A stretch of 64,000 nucleotides of DNA from Aureobasidium sp. EXF-3400 (GCA_024195585.1 SWBL01000124.1:62001-126000), one strand, 5' to 3'; counted from the stretch's first letter, positions 21,595 to 32,764 are shown. Numbers and translations are program-made. The notes: generated by a model from the letters alone, not told the origin.

Positions 21595-22358
21595 ATGGAC
21601 GATGAGGACTTCATCGATGGCACTTTTGCGTAAGGATCATGTTCCACAACTTCCGAACAAGACTGATAGATACAAGCAACTCTGACGTCTTCGACCACCC
21701 CGATGACTCCGACATCATCCTCAAATGCGGTGATCGTCAGATCATGGCTCATAGAGTCCTCTTGCGTCTGTGGTCTCCTTTCTTCGCACGCACCTTCAAA
21801 TCTCAGTTCTCTGTCGCGAAGGGCGCTGTCTTTGTCATAGACCCCGACGACAACAAAGACCACGTGCCTCTCTACGCTATACTAATGCATGTCTACGGCA
21901 TGCCTTTTGGCGACCACCCAAGCAACGATACCTTGTTCTGGAACGATCAGACGAGTCTACTTGACACATACATCAAGGTCTTCACACTGGCGGACAAGTA
22001 CGATTTCCCAGAATTCCGTCGCCATGTCGTCCACATGATACGCGACCACCTCAAGTTCGATCAATCCAGAAAGTCGGCCTATGAATCAGTTCGCGAAATG
22101 ATACCTGAGTTTCCAGAGAGTATTGCCAATGTCTGCGGTCCAGACGCGCCTCAACTAGCCGATCCAGCAATGCGCGACTGTCTGTTCGGCTGGCTCGCCA
22201 ACAACTTCGACTTTGTGTGCAAGGATCCAGATTTCAAAGCGAAACTCGAAGACGGATCTTTGCTTGACACCGAGTTGACTACAAAGTTGCTGTTTAAGTT
22301 GGGCGAACAGAATCAAGACCCCGTCGAGCACAAAGGTCCCAGACCTCGCGGCTCATAG
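21595..22358 (+). CDS. BTB/POZ domain protein, copy 2
   Basis: Two exons, 21595-21629 and 21677-22358 (intron 47 nt); 238 aa. The start at 21595 gives MDDEDFIDGTFANSDVFDHP, which is preferred over the internal ATG at 21639 because it uses a canonical GTAAGG donor and a CAAG acceptor in phase. The BTB domain covers residues about 14-130 (DSDIILKCGDRQIMAHRVLL, WSPFFARTFKSQ, VFTLADKYDFPEF). The C-terminal part (VCGPDAPQLADPAMRD...) parallels copy 1. Substrate-adaptor function is possible but not shown. Its 3' end faces the glucosyltransferase gene. Confidence 0.85.
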
Positions 22359-22770
22359 AGGTATATGGTAGGGGTATTGAGCCTCTTTGTCAGCTTTCGG
22401 GACAAGCAGCCGTAAAGACTTGAAACGAGTTGGGAAGGACTGGGGATGGGATGGACCAAATGTCGAACGCAAACGACTCTCTCCTGAGATCACACCCAGG
22501 AGCTTCCTCAACCATCAAATGATTATCAGAAAATCGCGGACGGGGCACGGCAAAAGGCACGACACAGCTCCTATACGCAAACAGCTTCCAGTCTATACAG
22601 GCGAGGTCAGCACTCGTGAACAGAGAATCAAAGAGAGAAAGGAAAGACATACAAGAGAGAAACAAGACCGAAGGAGAGACAGAAGAAAAATTTGTGTACC
22701 GAAAGAAAAAAGAAAAAAGGGGTATCGTGCTATATCGTCATCAAATCATATCATACCTTCCCTCGACTCA
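22359..22770. other. Convergent intergenic region
   Basis: 412 bp with a purine-rich run (about 22610-22720) that belongs to 3' UTR sequence of one or both convergent genes. No gene seen. Confidence 0.4.
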
Positions 22771-25700
22771 TCAAGCTCTTCCTCCCTTCTTCCCCTCCTG
22801 CTTCAGACTCTCCTCTAAAGCGCGTTTAAAATCCTCATCATCTTCCTCATCCGCATCGTTCTGCTCCGCAACCTTGCCCTTTCCCTTATCAGCAACATTA
22901 CGTCTATGCTGCTCCTCCAACAAACTCTGCTTCTTCACATATTCCAAAACCACCCTTTCCTCTTCCTCAGCACTAGTGTTTGCTTGATGACTCTCTTGAC
23001 TCTGGCTAATTGCTCTTTGCAACTCTGCATCGTCATCATGGTGTCGAGTTGCAGATTGCTGGTCTTGAGATGCTTTGACAGCAAGACGGTATTCCTCGTC
23101 ATCAGCAGAGTTGGAATTGGTATCCCACTCGCTATCGGTGGAATGAGTTTGACGTTTGAGGCGTTTGTCTTGGTGGCCAGAGTTTGCTAGACTGGCTTTG
23201 AGAGCGGCTGCTAGTTCTTCGTCGTGCTCTGAGGATGATGGATCTTCGTATGCTGTTGGATGTTGGCCTCCGTGTTCTGCCATGCTGGCTGCGATTGCTT
23301 TGCGGAGAATTTCGTCTTCGTCATCGATGTTGTTGTTGTTGTTGCCTGAGAGCTGCTGACTAGATGCCAATTCGGCAATGCTGGCACGGATGGCGCGTTC
23401 GATCATGGCGTCTTGCTCTGGGTCTCCACGGCTGGTATCAGCGACAGATGACTGGATGGCTCTCTCCAATTCATTTCCGCTAGCGCCACGTGTGTATTGC
23501 AGATCCTCGTATTTGGGAGGCTCGGCGTGCTGTGTGACTTCGACAGATGGAGTCGTGGCTTCGCTTCGAGCACCAACCCTTGCTGCACGCGAGTTAGCAC
23601 GCGATCGAGGACGAATGCCCAGGAAAGAACGCGAACCTCTGGCTTGACCATCATTACCGATGGCACCGTCACGATTGTCTCCCTCCCACTGCTTCTTAAG
23701 CATATCTTGGAACTGTTCGTGGATGAACTTCTTCTTCTTGACCTCAGACTCAACCACTTTCCAGCGTCTGATGATCTCCTGGCGCTCCTGGGCACTTGAT
23801 CTGTGCCATTCGTCGTATCCTTGTGCTGTGCGAGCTGCGATGATGTAGTTCTGAACAGAAGATCCTGAGAGTTGTTGAAGCTCCTTGTAGACACCCTTCA
23901 TAGTATAAGCTGGAATACCGAAGATGGCTGCACCGGGCTTGAGAACTATGCCACCGATACCCTTGCCGAAGCCTTTAAGGAATCCGGCAGCACCCTCTTT
24001 CTTTGCGCCTTCCATGGGCTGAGTAACGAGTCCGGTGATGCCATCGAACATACCAAATCCGAACTCTTTGGTGGCTGCACGAAGTCCAGATCTGAAGTCG
24101 GTAATCTTATCGGGCTTTCTGACCGACTCATCTCCATAGAGCTTCGGTGCGTTATGAAAACCTTTTGCAAGAGCATGGGTAAAGTCCATCGGCGACTTGA
24201 AACCAGCTCCAACAATTCTAGAAACACCTTTGCTGGTACCAAAGGCGGCATCAATGACTTCTCTCAGATTTGTCTCGCCGCCCTGCGACTGAGTCTGCGC
24301 TGATGATTGCGATTGATTGGTGTTCGTCCTGTGGGGGCTTGAAGATCTGGAATTTGAGCCGCTACGAGATCCAGAGCGATGGCGCAATTGGTTACCGAGA
24401 CGGCCTTGGAGTGCGGCAGCTAACGAGGAAGAGCGACTACGCTTCTCTCCATCGTTCTTGCCCTCGGCTGTCAGATGAGGAGAACCCATTTTCGCGAACG
24501 ACTCATCGAGATTGAAAGACCCGCCAGTGCTAGCGCCACGACCAGGCGAAGTAGATCTGCTCGTAGTAGAAACAGCCATCTCTCTGTTGGAGGATCCTGG
24601 TTGGTCCAACTGTTGCTCAGAAGGTGATTCTTGAGAAGTAGACTGGGGGTCTGTCGCAGTTTTCTTAGGTACCGCGTCAGGATGAATCCTCAACGCCTTC
24701 AATGCAGCAACGGGGAAGTCGGCAACACCCATCATCATCGTACTGATCGTGCCAGTAAGAGCGCCTGCGCCACCAGAGATAGGTTCCGGGGGACCCTCGT
24801 CGGCTTCGTACTCTCTTGGGCGGTACAGTTTCAGATCCTTGAAGTCCAACAATCCCTCAGTTGCCAAGGTGGTTGCTGCGAGAGCACTCAGACGGACTTC
24901 TGTCCTCTTGAGACGCCAAACGGCAGCCTTGCTGGGTGCTATGCTACATCTCATCTTGTCGACCTCGAGGAATTGGTGGAAGCTCTGTGCGCCAGATTCG
25001 GTGCCATCCTCATGGCTGATACTGTTAGCAAGATCCTGAGCTCTTTCTCTAGTGGCCGGCTCGAGTGCCTTGTTGATCGCTTCAGCCAGATTGTCAGCAG
25101 TCAGGTCCTTGTGGTTAATTGGATCTGGACCAGCTCCAGCTTTGGCAACCATGGCACCCCAGAAGGGCTGATCTCCAAAGAATGGGACAATAACGGTGGG
25201 GACACCACATGCAATTCCAGCAGCAGTAGTTCCTGCACCTCCATGGTGGACAACACAAGATACATTCTTGAACAACCAGTCATGAGGCACATTACCAAGC
25301 ATGAAAACGCCCTCCGGGATACCCAATTCATCAGCACCGAAACCACCCCAGCCCTTGGACACTAGAGCACGCTGGCCAGTCTTGCGAACAGCATCAAAAA
25401 TGAGTTTGGTCATGCCATTAGGATCGTCAAGAACGATGGAGCCGAAACCAATGTAGACAGGGGGCGGACCAGCATCCAAGAAGGCCTTGAGATCAGGAGG
25501 TGGTGTGAAGTTCGAAGCAAGAGAGAGGAAGTAAAAACCAGCGATGGATATTTGGTTGCCCCAATCTTTGGGTTTGGGGATCAGCGCGGGAGACCAGCAG
25601 TAGGTGTAAGGTACCCGCAGTCTCGTCAACATTCCTGGAGCCCAGATCAAGCTGATGGGATCTAGGGAAAGATCCTTTACTCTGAATCTATTAATGACAT

Positions 25701-26721
25701 CGCCTAGACCCTGCCAGGTCAACATCTCGACGAGAGTATAACTGATAAAATTGGTAAGATGGGGATCGGCATTTGTCGACTGAATGTTGGCCAGGGGGTG
25801 GGGAAAGGCCTGTGTAGGAGAGTAAGGCATGGTGAACATCATGTGCAAAGGACATCCTAGCTTCTCGGCGCAATGGATATGAGCAAAAGAAGGAGGATTT
25901 GCGATGATGGCGTCGGCGATGAAGGGCTTGACCGAGGCATCGGTATTGCGCATCCATTCTTCAGTTGTGTTGTCGTTCACGGCGACACCTGTACCGTCAC
26001 CAGACTCGATGCAACTCCTCCAACAGCCTTTGATCATTGTGCCAATCTCCTTGCGTCTTTTTCCAATATCGCCTCTCCTCATGACGTCAAATCCGGGCAT
26101 CAATCCGGGATTCTTGACCATGAAAGCCATGAGCTCCGAGGGGTCACCCCCAATGTTGAAGAACTCAAGGCCGTTCTCTGTGACAAAGTCTCTGAAGACG
26201 GGATGTGTGGCTAATCGGACACGATGTCCGTATTGGTCCTTTAGCACCTTTCCCAGGGCTACAAAAGGCTGGACATCTCCTCTTGAACCGACAACATGGA
26301 TGACGACGTTAAGAGGTGGCGGCGGCGGTTGACCAGGGGCTCCACCGAGCGATGTGGGAATATAGGGCGGAGGGACTTGAGTAGTGTCGACAAGATCGAG
26401 TTGACTTCTCAGGGCGGGTACGAGCAAGCTTGAGAGTTGGCGGGAGGTCTGGTTGATGTTGATGTTGACTCGTCCGTCGGAGCGTAAGGTGGCCTTGCTG
26501 CCCAGACCGGGATCCTGGCTGCTGACATGGCCGTATTCGTCGCCGTATGCTGGGGGTGGTAAATTCTCATCTGTGCTGTTCGGGTTCAGGTATTCGGCCG
26601 TCCTTGACGGGTTTGGGTTACTGTCTTCTTCGGCGTTTGCTCTCGCAGCAGCTGCGGCTTGAGCGACCATGTTAGATGGAATCTCCGACATGGTCACGCT
26701 CGGCGACTTTTGTTCCGCCAT
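22771..26721 (-). CDS. Sterol 3-beta-glucosyltransferase-like protein with UIM array
   Basis: Single exon, 1316 aa. The N-terminal GT28-type domain begins near residue 137 (NVVIHVVGSRGDVQPFVALG), and the UDP-sugar-binding domain contains HHGGAGTTAAGIACGVPTVI followed by PFFGDQPFWG near residues 490-525. This is the UGT80/Atg26 group, which moves glucose from UDP-glucose to sterols. Unlike Atg26 it has no GRAM/PH domains in front. A middle region (about 700-1000) holds S-rich linkers and a conserved helical block (KSPMDFTHALAKGFHNAPKL, GFGKGIGGIVLKPGAAIFGI). The last ~250 residues hold six to eight ubiquitin-interacting motifs, for example EDEILRKAIAASMAEH, HDEELAAALKASLANS, DAELQRAISQSQES and DEDFKRALEESLKQ. 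A role on ubiquitin-marked membranes is inference. Confidence 0.9.
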   Translation of the reverse strand: MAEQKSPSVTMSEIPSNMVAQAAAAARANAEEDSNPNPSRTAEYLNPNSTDENLPPPAYGDEYGHVSSQDPGLGSKATLRSDGRVNININQTSRQLSSLLVPALRSQLDLVDTTQVPPPYIPTSLGGAPGQPPPPPLNVVIHVVGSRGDVQPFVALGKVLKDQYGHRVRLATHPVFRDFVTENGLEFFNIGGDPSELMAFMVKNPGLMPGFDVMRRGDIGKRRKEIGTMIKGCWRSCIESGDGTGVAVNDNTTEEWMRNTDASVKPFIADAIIANPPSFAHIHCAEKLGCPLHMMFTMPYSPTQAFPHPLANIQSTNADPHLTNFISYTLVEMLTWQGLGDVINRFRVKDLSLDPISLIWAPGMLTRLRVPYTYCWSPALIPKPKDWGNQISIAGFYFLSLASNFTPPPDLKAFLDAGPPPVYIGFGSIVLDDPNGMTKLIFDAVRKTGQRALVSKGWGGFGADELGIPEGVFMLGNVPHDWLFKNVSCVVHHGGAGTTAAGIACGVPTVIVPFFGDQPFWGAMVAKAGAGPDPINHKDLTADNLAEAINKALEPATRERAQDLANSISHEDGTESGAQSFHQFLEVDKMRCSIAPSKAAVWRLKRTEVRLSALAATTLATEGLLDFKDLKLYRPREYEADEGPPEPISGGAGALTGTISTMMMGVADFPVAALKALRIHPDAVPKKTATDPQSTSQESPSEQQLDQPGSSNREMAVSTTSRSTSPGRGASTGGSFNLDESFAKMGSPHLTAEGKNDGEKRSRSSSLAAALQGRLGNQLRHRSGSRSGSNSRSSSPHRTNTNQSQSSAQTQSQGGETNLREVIDAAFGTSKGVSRIVGAGFKSPMDFTHALAKGFHNAPKLYGDESVRKPDKITDFRSGLRAATKEFGFGMFDGITGLVTQPMEGAKKEGAAGFLKGFGKGIGGIVLKPGAAIFGIPAYTMKGVYKELQQLSGSSVQNYIIAARTAQGYDEWHRSSAQERQEIIRRWKVVESEVKKKKFIHEQFQDMLKKQWEGDNRDGAIGNDGQARGSRSFLGIRPRSRANSRAARVGARSEATTPSVEVTQHAEPPKYEDLQYTRGASGNELERAIQSSVADTSRGDPEQDAMIERAIRASIAELASSQQLSGNNNNNIDDEDEILRKAIAASMAEHGGQHPTAYEDPSSSEHDEELAAALKASLANSGHQDKRLKRQTHSTDSEWDTNSNSADDEEYRLAVKASQDQQSATRHHDDDAELQRAISQSQESHQANTSAEEEERVVLEYVKKQSLLEEQHRRNVADKGKGKVAEQNDADEEDDEDFKRALEESLKQEGKKGGRA

Positions 26722-27244
26722 GTTGTTTGATGTTTGATATCTGAATAATTCGAAGTGTCGGACACTTCTTGGTGCTGTTTCGATGCGGATGCCTTGGGCT
26801 TTTGTTTAACAGTCCATGCCGCACCTCACCCCGCGCGCGTCATTGTGGCTGTGGCACGGCAACGACCTAGAGCTAAGCCACCAAAAGCCCTTGCTCTATC
26901 ATGATTTTGCTGCATTAATTCTTGCCTATCACAGTAGTGTACACGATTGTACTGAGAATGGGATTCGTTGCAATAGAGAACAGGATCTGGCGTATCTAGA
27001 CATGTACGCTATGAAGTCAGTGTTGACATGGTGCTTTCCCATCCGAGTCGTACCACAGAAAAGGATTCAACTAAAAGAACTAAAGGGAAAATGAAATCAA
27101 AACGCCGTGATGAAAGGCAGGTTGTTGTAAACCCCTCAGCCTGACACCCGTGGGATATCGAAAAAGGTCGTCTATGCGATAGGCAATTCGTTCCGGCCCA
27201 GCCGAAACGTCGTTGGTCTACTCTTGCCAGAAGGGTCGAATCAA
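26722..27244. other. Promoter of the glucosyltransferase gene
   Basis: 523 bp holding the 5' region of the glucosyltransferase gene and the 3' UTR of the UPF0658 gene, both on the minus strand. No coding sequence supported. Confidence 0.45.
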
Positions 27245-28398
27245 TCAGTCAATCGTCATCCTCGATGGGACCGCTCCCATCGCATGTGCTCCTCCCAGAG
27301 AGTTGTGCCGTCTTTCGTACGGGTAGCTCTTGTCCTCGTCTCCGATTACTCTTCGTCGTTGAATATGCGGTTTCAAGCCCTTGTTGAAGTTTGCCGTACA
27401 CCATGCGCAGTTGATGATGGTCATGATCAACAGCAAGAGCGTGATGACGGCAAAAGTTGTCAAACTTTTCCGCGCAGGCTCGTAGTCCTCCACTCTTTCA
27501 GGGTTGCCAGAGTCGTACATGCGTACGAGCTTGAAAAGGAAGTAAGCCATGGCCGCGAAGTAGAGGACGATCGTGCTGCACATTCCCAAGGTGGACTCGC
27601 GCCTGGTGAACCATGCAGCCGCAAGCAGGATGGCGATGGTGACGGGGATAGCGGCAATGGTGAGAGCAAATTCAATGTTGGAGGTATGCTCGCGAACCAC
27701 GACGACAAACTGTACTGTGAATCCGAGGAAGAAGAAAAAGTCGAACTTGAGGAGGGCAATGTAAATCTGTTTGTCATCAGTCCATGTTCAGTAAGTTCAG
27801 TTGTGGGCTCGACAAAAGTACCTGGTAAACGAGGTATCGTCGCTTCAAGCGCAAGTCGGCCGAGATGTGTTTGTAGATTGTCCAGGCGAACTCGTCATAC
27901 AGCTTCCATGCCACAAAACTGAAAGCTATCGTACCCAGCGCAAGAACGCAGGGTACCGCGACTAGGAAAGGCTTCACATTACGTCCAAAGCCGTGTTCGA
28001 TCTCGTTCGCTTGGTTCAAGACCTGGACCGCGCGATCGATCTGGTCGTACTGGACGGTAGCGTATATGAGTAGACCCAGGTTATAGAGACAAAGTCCGAT
28101 GACTTGAATTGTATTCTTGAGGCGTAAAGCATCCCAGACGAGCGCGAGTTGGTAGATGAAACCGAAAATGAACAAGGCGAGATATGTGGGAATAGTCCGC
28201 GACTGTGTCGTCTTTCGCGCTTCAGGATTGAGCGAGATCTGAAATTTGGCAAAGACATAGCTGTAGCACGTGTCAGCAATGGGATACCATGGGCATACAG
28301 ACGACTGCGACATACCCTTCAAGACCCAAACCGATGGCGGCTTGACAAAGAGCGATCATCAGGAACGTCCACGTCCATCTTGAGCTGGGCATGTACAT
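27245..28398 (-). CDS. UPF0658 Golgi apparatus membrane protein
   Basis: Three exons (minus): 28398-28316, 28260-27822, 27766-27245; 347 aa from the ATG at 28398. It belongs to a fungal family placed in the Golgi membrane; its molecular role is unknown. At least seven membrane segments are visible, including TWTFLMIALCQAAIGLG, TYLALFIFGFIYQLALVW, FLVAVPCVLALGTIAFSFVA, and a last one around FAVITLLLLIMTIINCAW. The tail is cytosolic-looking with basic residues (RRRVIGDEDKSYPYERRHNS). The same frame stays open for 68 codons upstream of this ATG (to TAG at 28603-28605) without any ATG and reads like a disordered N-terminus, so the true start may be further out. Confidence 0.88.
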
Positions 28399-29242
28399 GA
28401 TGCGACTGGAGGTTGATTGTCTGGATGTAGCAGGGCCAGTGAGACCTTCGCGATCATGGTAGCCTCCGGCAGGGAAGGGACTGGAATCGCGGTCGCGGTC
28501 GAGTGGTATGTAAGAGCTGTTTGAGAAACCCTGACCCCCCAGAAGAGAGGTCTTTTTCTTGTGGTTGTTAATGGTGACGGTTGGAGGCCGCTCGGCAGCG
28601 GCCTAGGGATATTTGGATGCGGTCGGTGTTGGGCTGATGCGTTGGACAGGAGTCGGGTTGATGCAGGGAGTAAGGGTGGACCGTGAGCGTGACAAAGACG
28701 GACCGGTAGGCCGAGACTCGATCGGGGCGGTGTGTCGCGTGCGGTGAGGAGGGGAGGACCACAAGACCAAGAGACCAACGAGCGCGTGAACGAGCGAAGC
28801 TGAGAGGACGGGAAAAGCGAGCGAGAGTGGTCGTGTTTGTGCAAAGGGCTGGTTTGCTGCTAAGTCGGTTGATTGCTACAGCGCTTCAGGTCCACTCAGG
28901 CAAGAAAAGCCAAGGATCGAGGGTGCGACTGGCGTGTCGTGGCTGTTGTTTCAGCTCCGGCGAGAGGGGAAACAACCTTTCGAGGTGATGCGCTGACCGA
29001 GGGGAACTGCGACCAACAACTTTGCGACAACGATACCAGTATATATACAATGATATAAACCACAATAGTCCGTGAGGCTGTGATTGTGTAGAATGCCCGC
29101 CAGGCGCAAAGGTCGATCAAATATCGAGGCGGAGCACCGCCAAAGGTCTTGTTCCCAAACGCTCTCCAGCCTCAAAAGGGGTCCTTGGCCGGGGGAAGGT
29201 TCGAGCTCCCGCCGTTAAACTTTCCCAGGGATCTCCTTCTCC
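28399..29242 (-). promoter_or_regulatory. Leader and promoter of the UPF0658 gene, depleted of ATG
   Basis: On the minus strand no ATG occurs from 29242 down to 28458. The only upstream ATG (28457) opens a 32-codon frame that overlaps the main start. A TATA-like TGTATATATA lies near 29041-29050 on this strand. This suggests a long 5' leader of up to about 600 nt. Confidence 0.55.
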
Positions 29243-30291
29243 ATCCGGTCTCGCTTACTGCGAACCTCGTTGCTCACTTTGCTGTCGCTGTACATAGCCG
29301 CGTGGCTCGGCATCACCATTCATCTAATCTGTACATGCCAACCATCGTCATTGTCATACTCTAAAAGAAGATTTAGATATCTAATTTCCCTATTTGGCTC
29401 CCGTCAGATGCTTGCGACATCTATCATGGTCTTTGTTTAGAAACATGTCAGGGGAAAGTAAACCTTGGCCCCTCGGGTCTTCTGCATTCGTCCACGACAT
29501 CTGGCAAGTATAACGGGGTCCAAGACTTTGGCACTCGGCGCACACTTGGTGGTCATTAAACTCGTACCTTGTCGAGATCCATGCTGCACCGCCCTCGGGT
29601 CTGCAAGCTAGTTCGAACTGTGGAGGACAGAATCTTGTGCTAAGACGCCACATGCTCGGATCGTGAGATGTTGTATTGATACTGGAGAAGGTGTTTGGGA
29701 TGTTTCGAAGCATTCTGGAACTCACGTATGTCACAAGGGGCTGGGCACCCAAAAAACGTCCCGATTAGTCCTGAGGTTTACACCAAAATTCTTGATTGTC
29801 AAAATTCACAATATCTCAACCCACAACACATGAGATCATACAACTACTGTTCACGCCAGTCAAAGGTACCCGTCAACATACCATGTGTAGGAGATTGACC
29901 ATACAGAGAGCCTTAAAGGCAGGCGGTGGTGTTTTCAATATACAGACAGGGTCATGCCAATGACGCAAAGTCTTAGTGGAATTCCAGCAGCATACCTCGA
30001 TAGACCTATCCAAGCAGATCATACGGAACAGCTTGGACAACATGCGTAACCAGGTACGGCATCACATCTGATTACTGAAATGACATGCATCCGACATCAA
30101 TGGTCCGGTATCCATCATCCTGGTCAACCTTGAAGAGCATTCAAAACAGGTTTGACTGCGCAATGACGCTACTCGGAGGACCCCCACCTCTCGAGCCTTC
30201 AGTTCGCACGCAAAACAATCTATCGACCCGATTTTCACAGCCGTCGTCTTTTAACAAACAACACTGAGAAAACATCCACGATCAATTCAAC
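29243..30291. other. Intergenic region upstream of the 256-aa protein gene
   Basis: About 1 kb without a firm gene. A minus-strand ORF from an ATG at 29713 to 29390 (108 codons) contains two close cysteines (CAECQ) and several Trp, but it has no recognisable family and no clear promoter, so I leave it as a possible small gene only. The 50 bp before 30292 are an A-rich leader. Confidence 0.4.
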
Positions 30292-31062
30292 ATGGTGTTC
30301 GGCGTAATTATGGGCCTGGGCATCTCCCTGCCAGTCGCAGCCGCAACAGGCGTTGGCGTTGTGACTGGCGTAGCCCAAGGCGTTTCTCATCAGCAAAAGG
30401 AAAATGAGAAGGCCGCCAATGCAAACCCAGAATCGCGAACAACCAAATTCTACATAGATGTGGTCATAGAAGACGAAGGGTCACGGTCACGAGGAAGAGG
30501 AGAAGTACTCCACGACAGCATAGTCGTTGTTCGTGACAACAAACTCTGGATCGAGGCCAAAAACCGAGCAACAGGGCTACCTAGACGCGATGATTCTCAT
30601 CCCTTTACTGGTTTCTATCTTATGTATCCGGACGAGGACCGTTCCCCTGCCGAGAGAGGTCTGGTGACGACCATTCAGAAGGATCCTCCGATGCTCAACT
30701 GGATCTATGTGGACAATGACACTTTCGAGCTCAAATACGCCAATCGCACAGGCAGTATAGCCCACAAAGTCGGACCCTGGGACTGGACGGACGAGTTCAA
30801 GGACTCGAGTATGACCCTCGATGAATTTGAGGGATTCCTGGCTGTGGAAGAAGACATGTACAGGAATGAGCAAGGGCATCCCAGATGGGCGTTGTATTAT
30901 GATTGGAACGATGATGGTCTGAAGGGACGCAAGAAGGGCAGAAGAACCATGGAAATCAGTCTGAAGAGAAGATTGGTGGAAAATCAAGAGAAGAATCAAT
31001 GGGGCGTAGGCAGAGAAGGCAACATCGGAGTGACTGGTTTCAAGGCCACAAGGGAGGTGTAA
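30292..31062 (+). CDS. Conserved fungal protein of unknown function (256 aa)
   Basis: Intronless ORF of 256 codons. Residues 4-32 are a glycine/alanine-rich hydrophobic stretch (MGLGISLPVAAATGVGVVTG) that may insert in a membrane. A soluble domain follows: FYIDVVIEDEG...IVVVRDNKLWIEA, FTGFYLMYPDE, WIYVDNDTFELKYANRTGSI, GPWDW, RWALYYDWNDDGLKG and ISLKRRLVENQ. The pattern of aromatic and acidic residues resembles a family found widely in filamentous ascomycetes with no assigned role. It has no catalytic motif that I can name. A glycine-rich hydrophobic N-terminus joined to a beta-rich domain would suit a membrane-surface protein. Confidence 0.75.
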   Translation: MVFGVIMGLGISLPVAAATGVGVVTGVAQGVSHQQKENEKAANANPESRTTKFYIDVVIEDEGSRSRGRGEVLHDSIVVVRDNKLWIEAKNRATGLPRRDDSHPFTGFYLMYPDEDRSPAERGLVTTIQKDPPMLNWIYVDNDTFELKYANRTGSIAHKVGPWDWTDEFKDSSMTLDEFEGFLAVEEDMYRNEQGHPRWALYYDWNDDGLKGRKKGRRTMEISLKRRLVENQEKNQWGVGREGNIGVTGFKATREV

Positions 31063-31706
31063 GAAACGTGGAGCCGAGACCGAAAGGCGGTGAGCGTCGC
31101 GAGCCATCAACTCCCGAATCTTCGAACCTCACTCTCGCATGATGCATGCAGCTTTCTACTGCACCACATCCCCCTAACACGACTCATGTCGGCGCCCTTT
31201 ACGGCTCAACAGATGGCTGAAATAAATTGCAGCATCCACTTGTCGAGCTCGAGACTCGAGTCTTCTGCATCTCGTATCTTCGGTGGATGACGGCGCCGAC
31301 GCGAAACGCCTAAGGACGCGTTGACCGTTATCCAAAGCAGTCTTAGCCCTGATTTTGGACAACGTTCAACGTATCTCGCGATTGCCGACCACCTCATTTA
31401 TTACACTTCGTTGCTCGAGCGAGCACCAGCTCACTTGCTACTGCAATGCCTCTGACAAGTCCCGAGCGATAGCATGCCGAATGCACAAACATTGCTTGTG
31501 GCTCAGGAAGGACCTAGAAAGTCAACGTGGATTAGACTGTGCGCTTAGCCATGATCGGGTAGAGTCGCTTGTGTATACAGGTTTTCATCCTGTGGCTGCT
31601 CATAAAGGAGTAGAGTATAAGAACTTTGTCGTAGCTACACAGGAAAGTCTCAGCATTCCTTCCAGCAAGCAGTATTTGAGCAGCTCATATCTTCCGCACC
31701 AGAATC
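31063..31706. other. Promoter of the GH16 gene
   Basis: 644 bp. A TATA-like GTATAAG at about 31615-31621 lies some 90 bp before the GH16 ATG, a fitting distance. No other gene seen. Confidence 0.45.
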
Positions 31707-32571
31707 ATGCATTACTCTCCATCTCTTTCTCTGTGCTTGGCTAGTGTCGCTGGTCTTGCTGTCTTTACCGATGCCTCTCCCCTCGAGAAGCGTTACACCT
31801 CGCCAACCACATCATTCGATGGATGTCTCTATCGAGTCCCCAAAGTGGGAAACTTCACCTCTCACATTGCCGTGAGCAGTTGGAAAACACTTCCCTCTAC
31901 TCTCAAGGCAACAGACCGTAACGGAGGCCCATACGGCGTACACTGGATGCCTTCGCTGGTTGGTGTAGATGCCACCGACGGTAGTCTTACTCTGACCGTA
32001 CCCGGAGGCCAACAATCGTGCACCGAGGCCAACCCATGCGGCAGTGCTCAAATTACCACCGCCGCCAACGATGTCGTGTACGGAAGCATGCGTACTGTAG
32101 CAAAGACTCCCAACGTTTGGGGAACTGTCAGTGCTTTCTTCATGTACAGCGACGATAACAACGAGTCCGATATCGAGATCCAAACGGGAGATCCCACGCA
32201 CGCTCACTACACCAATCAGGATTGGTATGGCTCGAATGGACTTACCAATGCTAGTGTTGTGGCCAATAGCTCTGCTGCTTACCATGAGTATCGCGTTGAC
32301 TGGGTTCCTGGAAGGACTGATTACTATGTCGATGGAAAGCTCTTGCAAAGCTACACCAAGTTTGTGCCCAGAACAGCGGGAGCTTGGATGTGGAACTCGT
32401 GGACGTAAGTGACAATGATAGAGAAAGTTCATCTCTGGATTCAAAGCTGATTAGATCGACAGTAACAACGGATCTTGGACGCTTGGTCCTCCCACTAAGG
32501 ATGCTGTGTTGCATATCAAGTCGATTGATGTGTACTTCAACCGAACAAGTATTACTGGTTGCGGTTCATGA
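31707..32571 (+). CDS. Secreted glycoside hydrolase family 16 protein
   Basis: Two exons, 31707-32404 and 32463-32571 (intron 58 nt); 268 aa. The start is a signal peptide (residues 1-23, LCLASVAGLAVFTDAS), then PLEKR, a Kex2-type cleavage site at 29/30. The catalytic motif is ESDIE at residues 153-157 (E-x-D-x-E, nucleophile and acid/base). The aromatic YHEYRVDWVPGRTDYYVDG segment is typical of the GH16 jelly roll. GH16 enzymes act on beta-1,3/1,4-glucans or as chitin-glucan transglycosylases; the exact substrate is not readable. There are several N-glycosylation sites. No GPI signal is present at the short end TSITGCGS, so the enzyme should be released or wall-held. Confidence 0.9.
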
Positions 32572-32764
32572 TCGCTGAAGTAATAGGTGGTTGCGTTACA
32601 GAGCAGTTGAATGTATGTAAACAAAAGAGACATATGGGGTGATTCCGGGATGCATCATGATGGTCAAAGATACAGCAGTGCCAGGGTCGCTGCTCACGAG
32701 CCCGCTACACCGCCTTGGCAGAATTCTCCATAAACTTCTGTAACACGTTCGCAACAATCTTACA

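Noticed and set aside
29185..29215. Second T-loop-like string GGTTCGAGCTCCC
   Set aside because: The stem pairs poorly and no cloverleaf can be drawn around it.
29390..29713. Minus-strand ORF of 108 codons with a CAEC string
   Set aside because: No family, no promoter signal and no second Cys pair in proper spacing; kept only as a remark.
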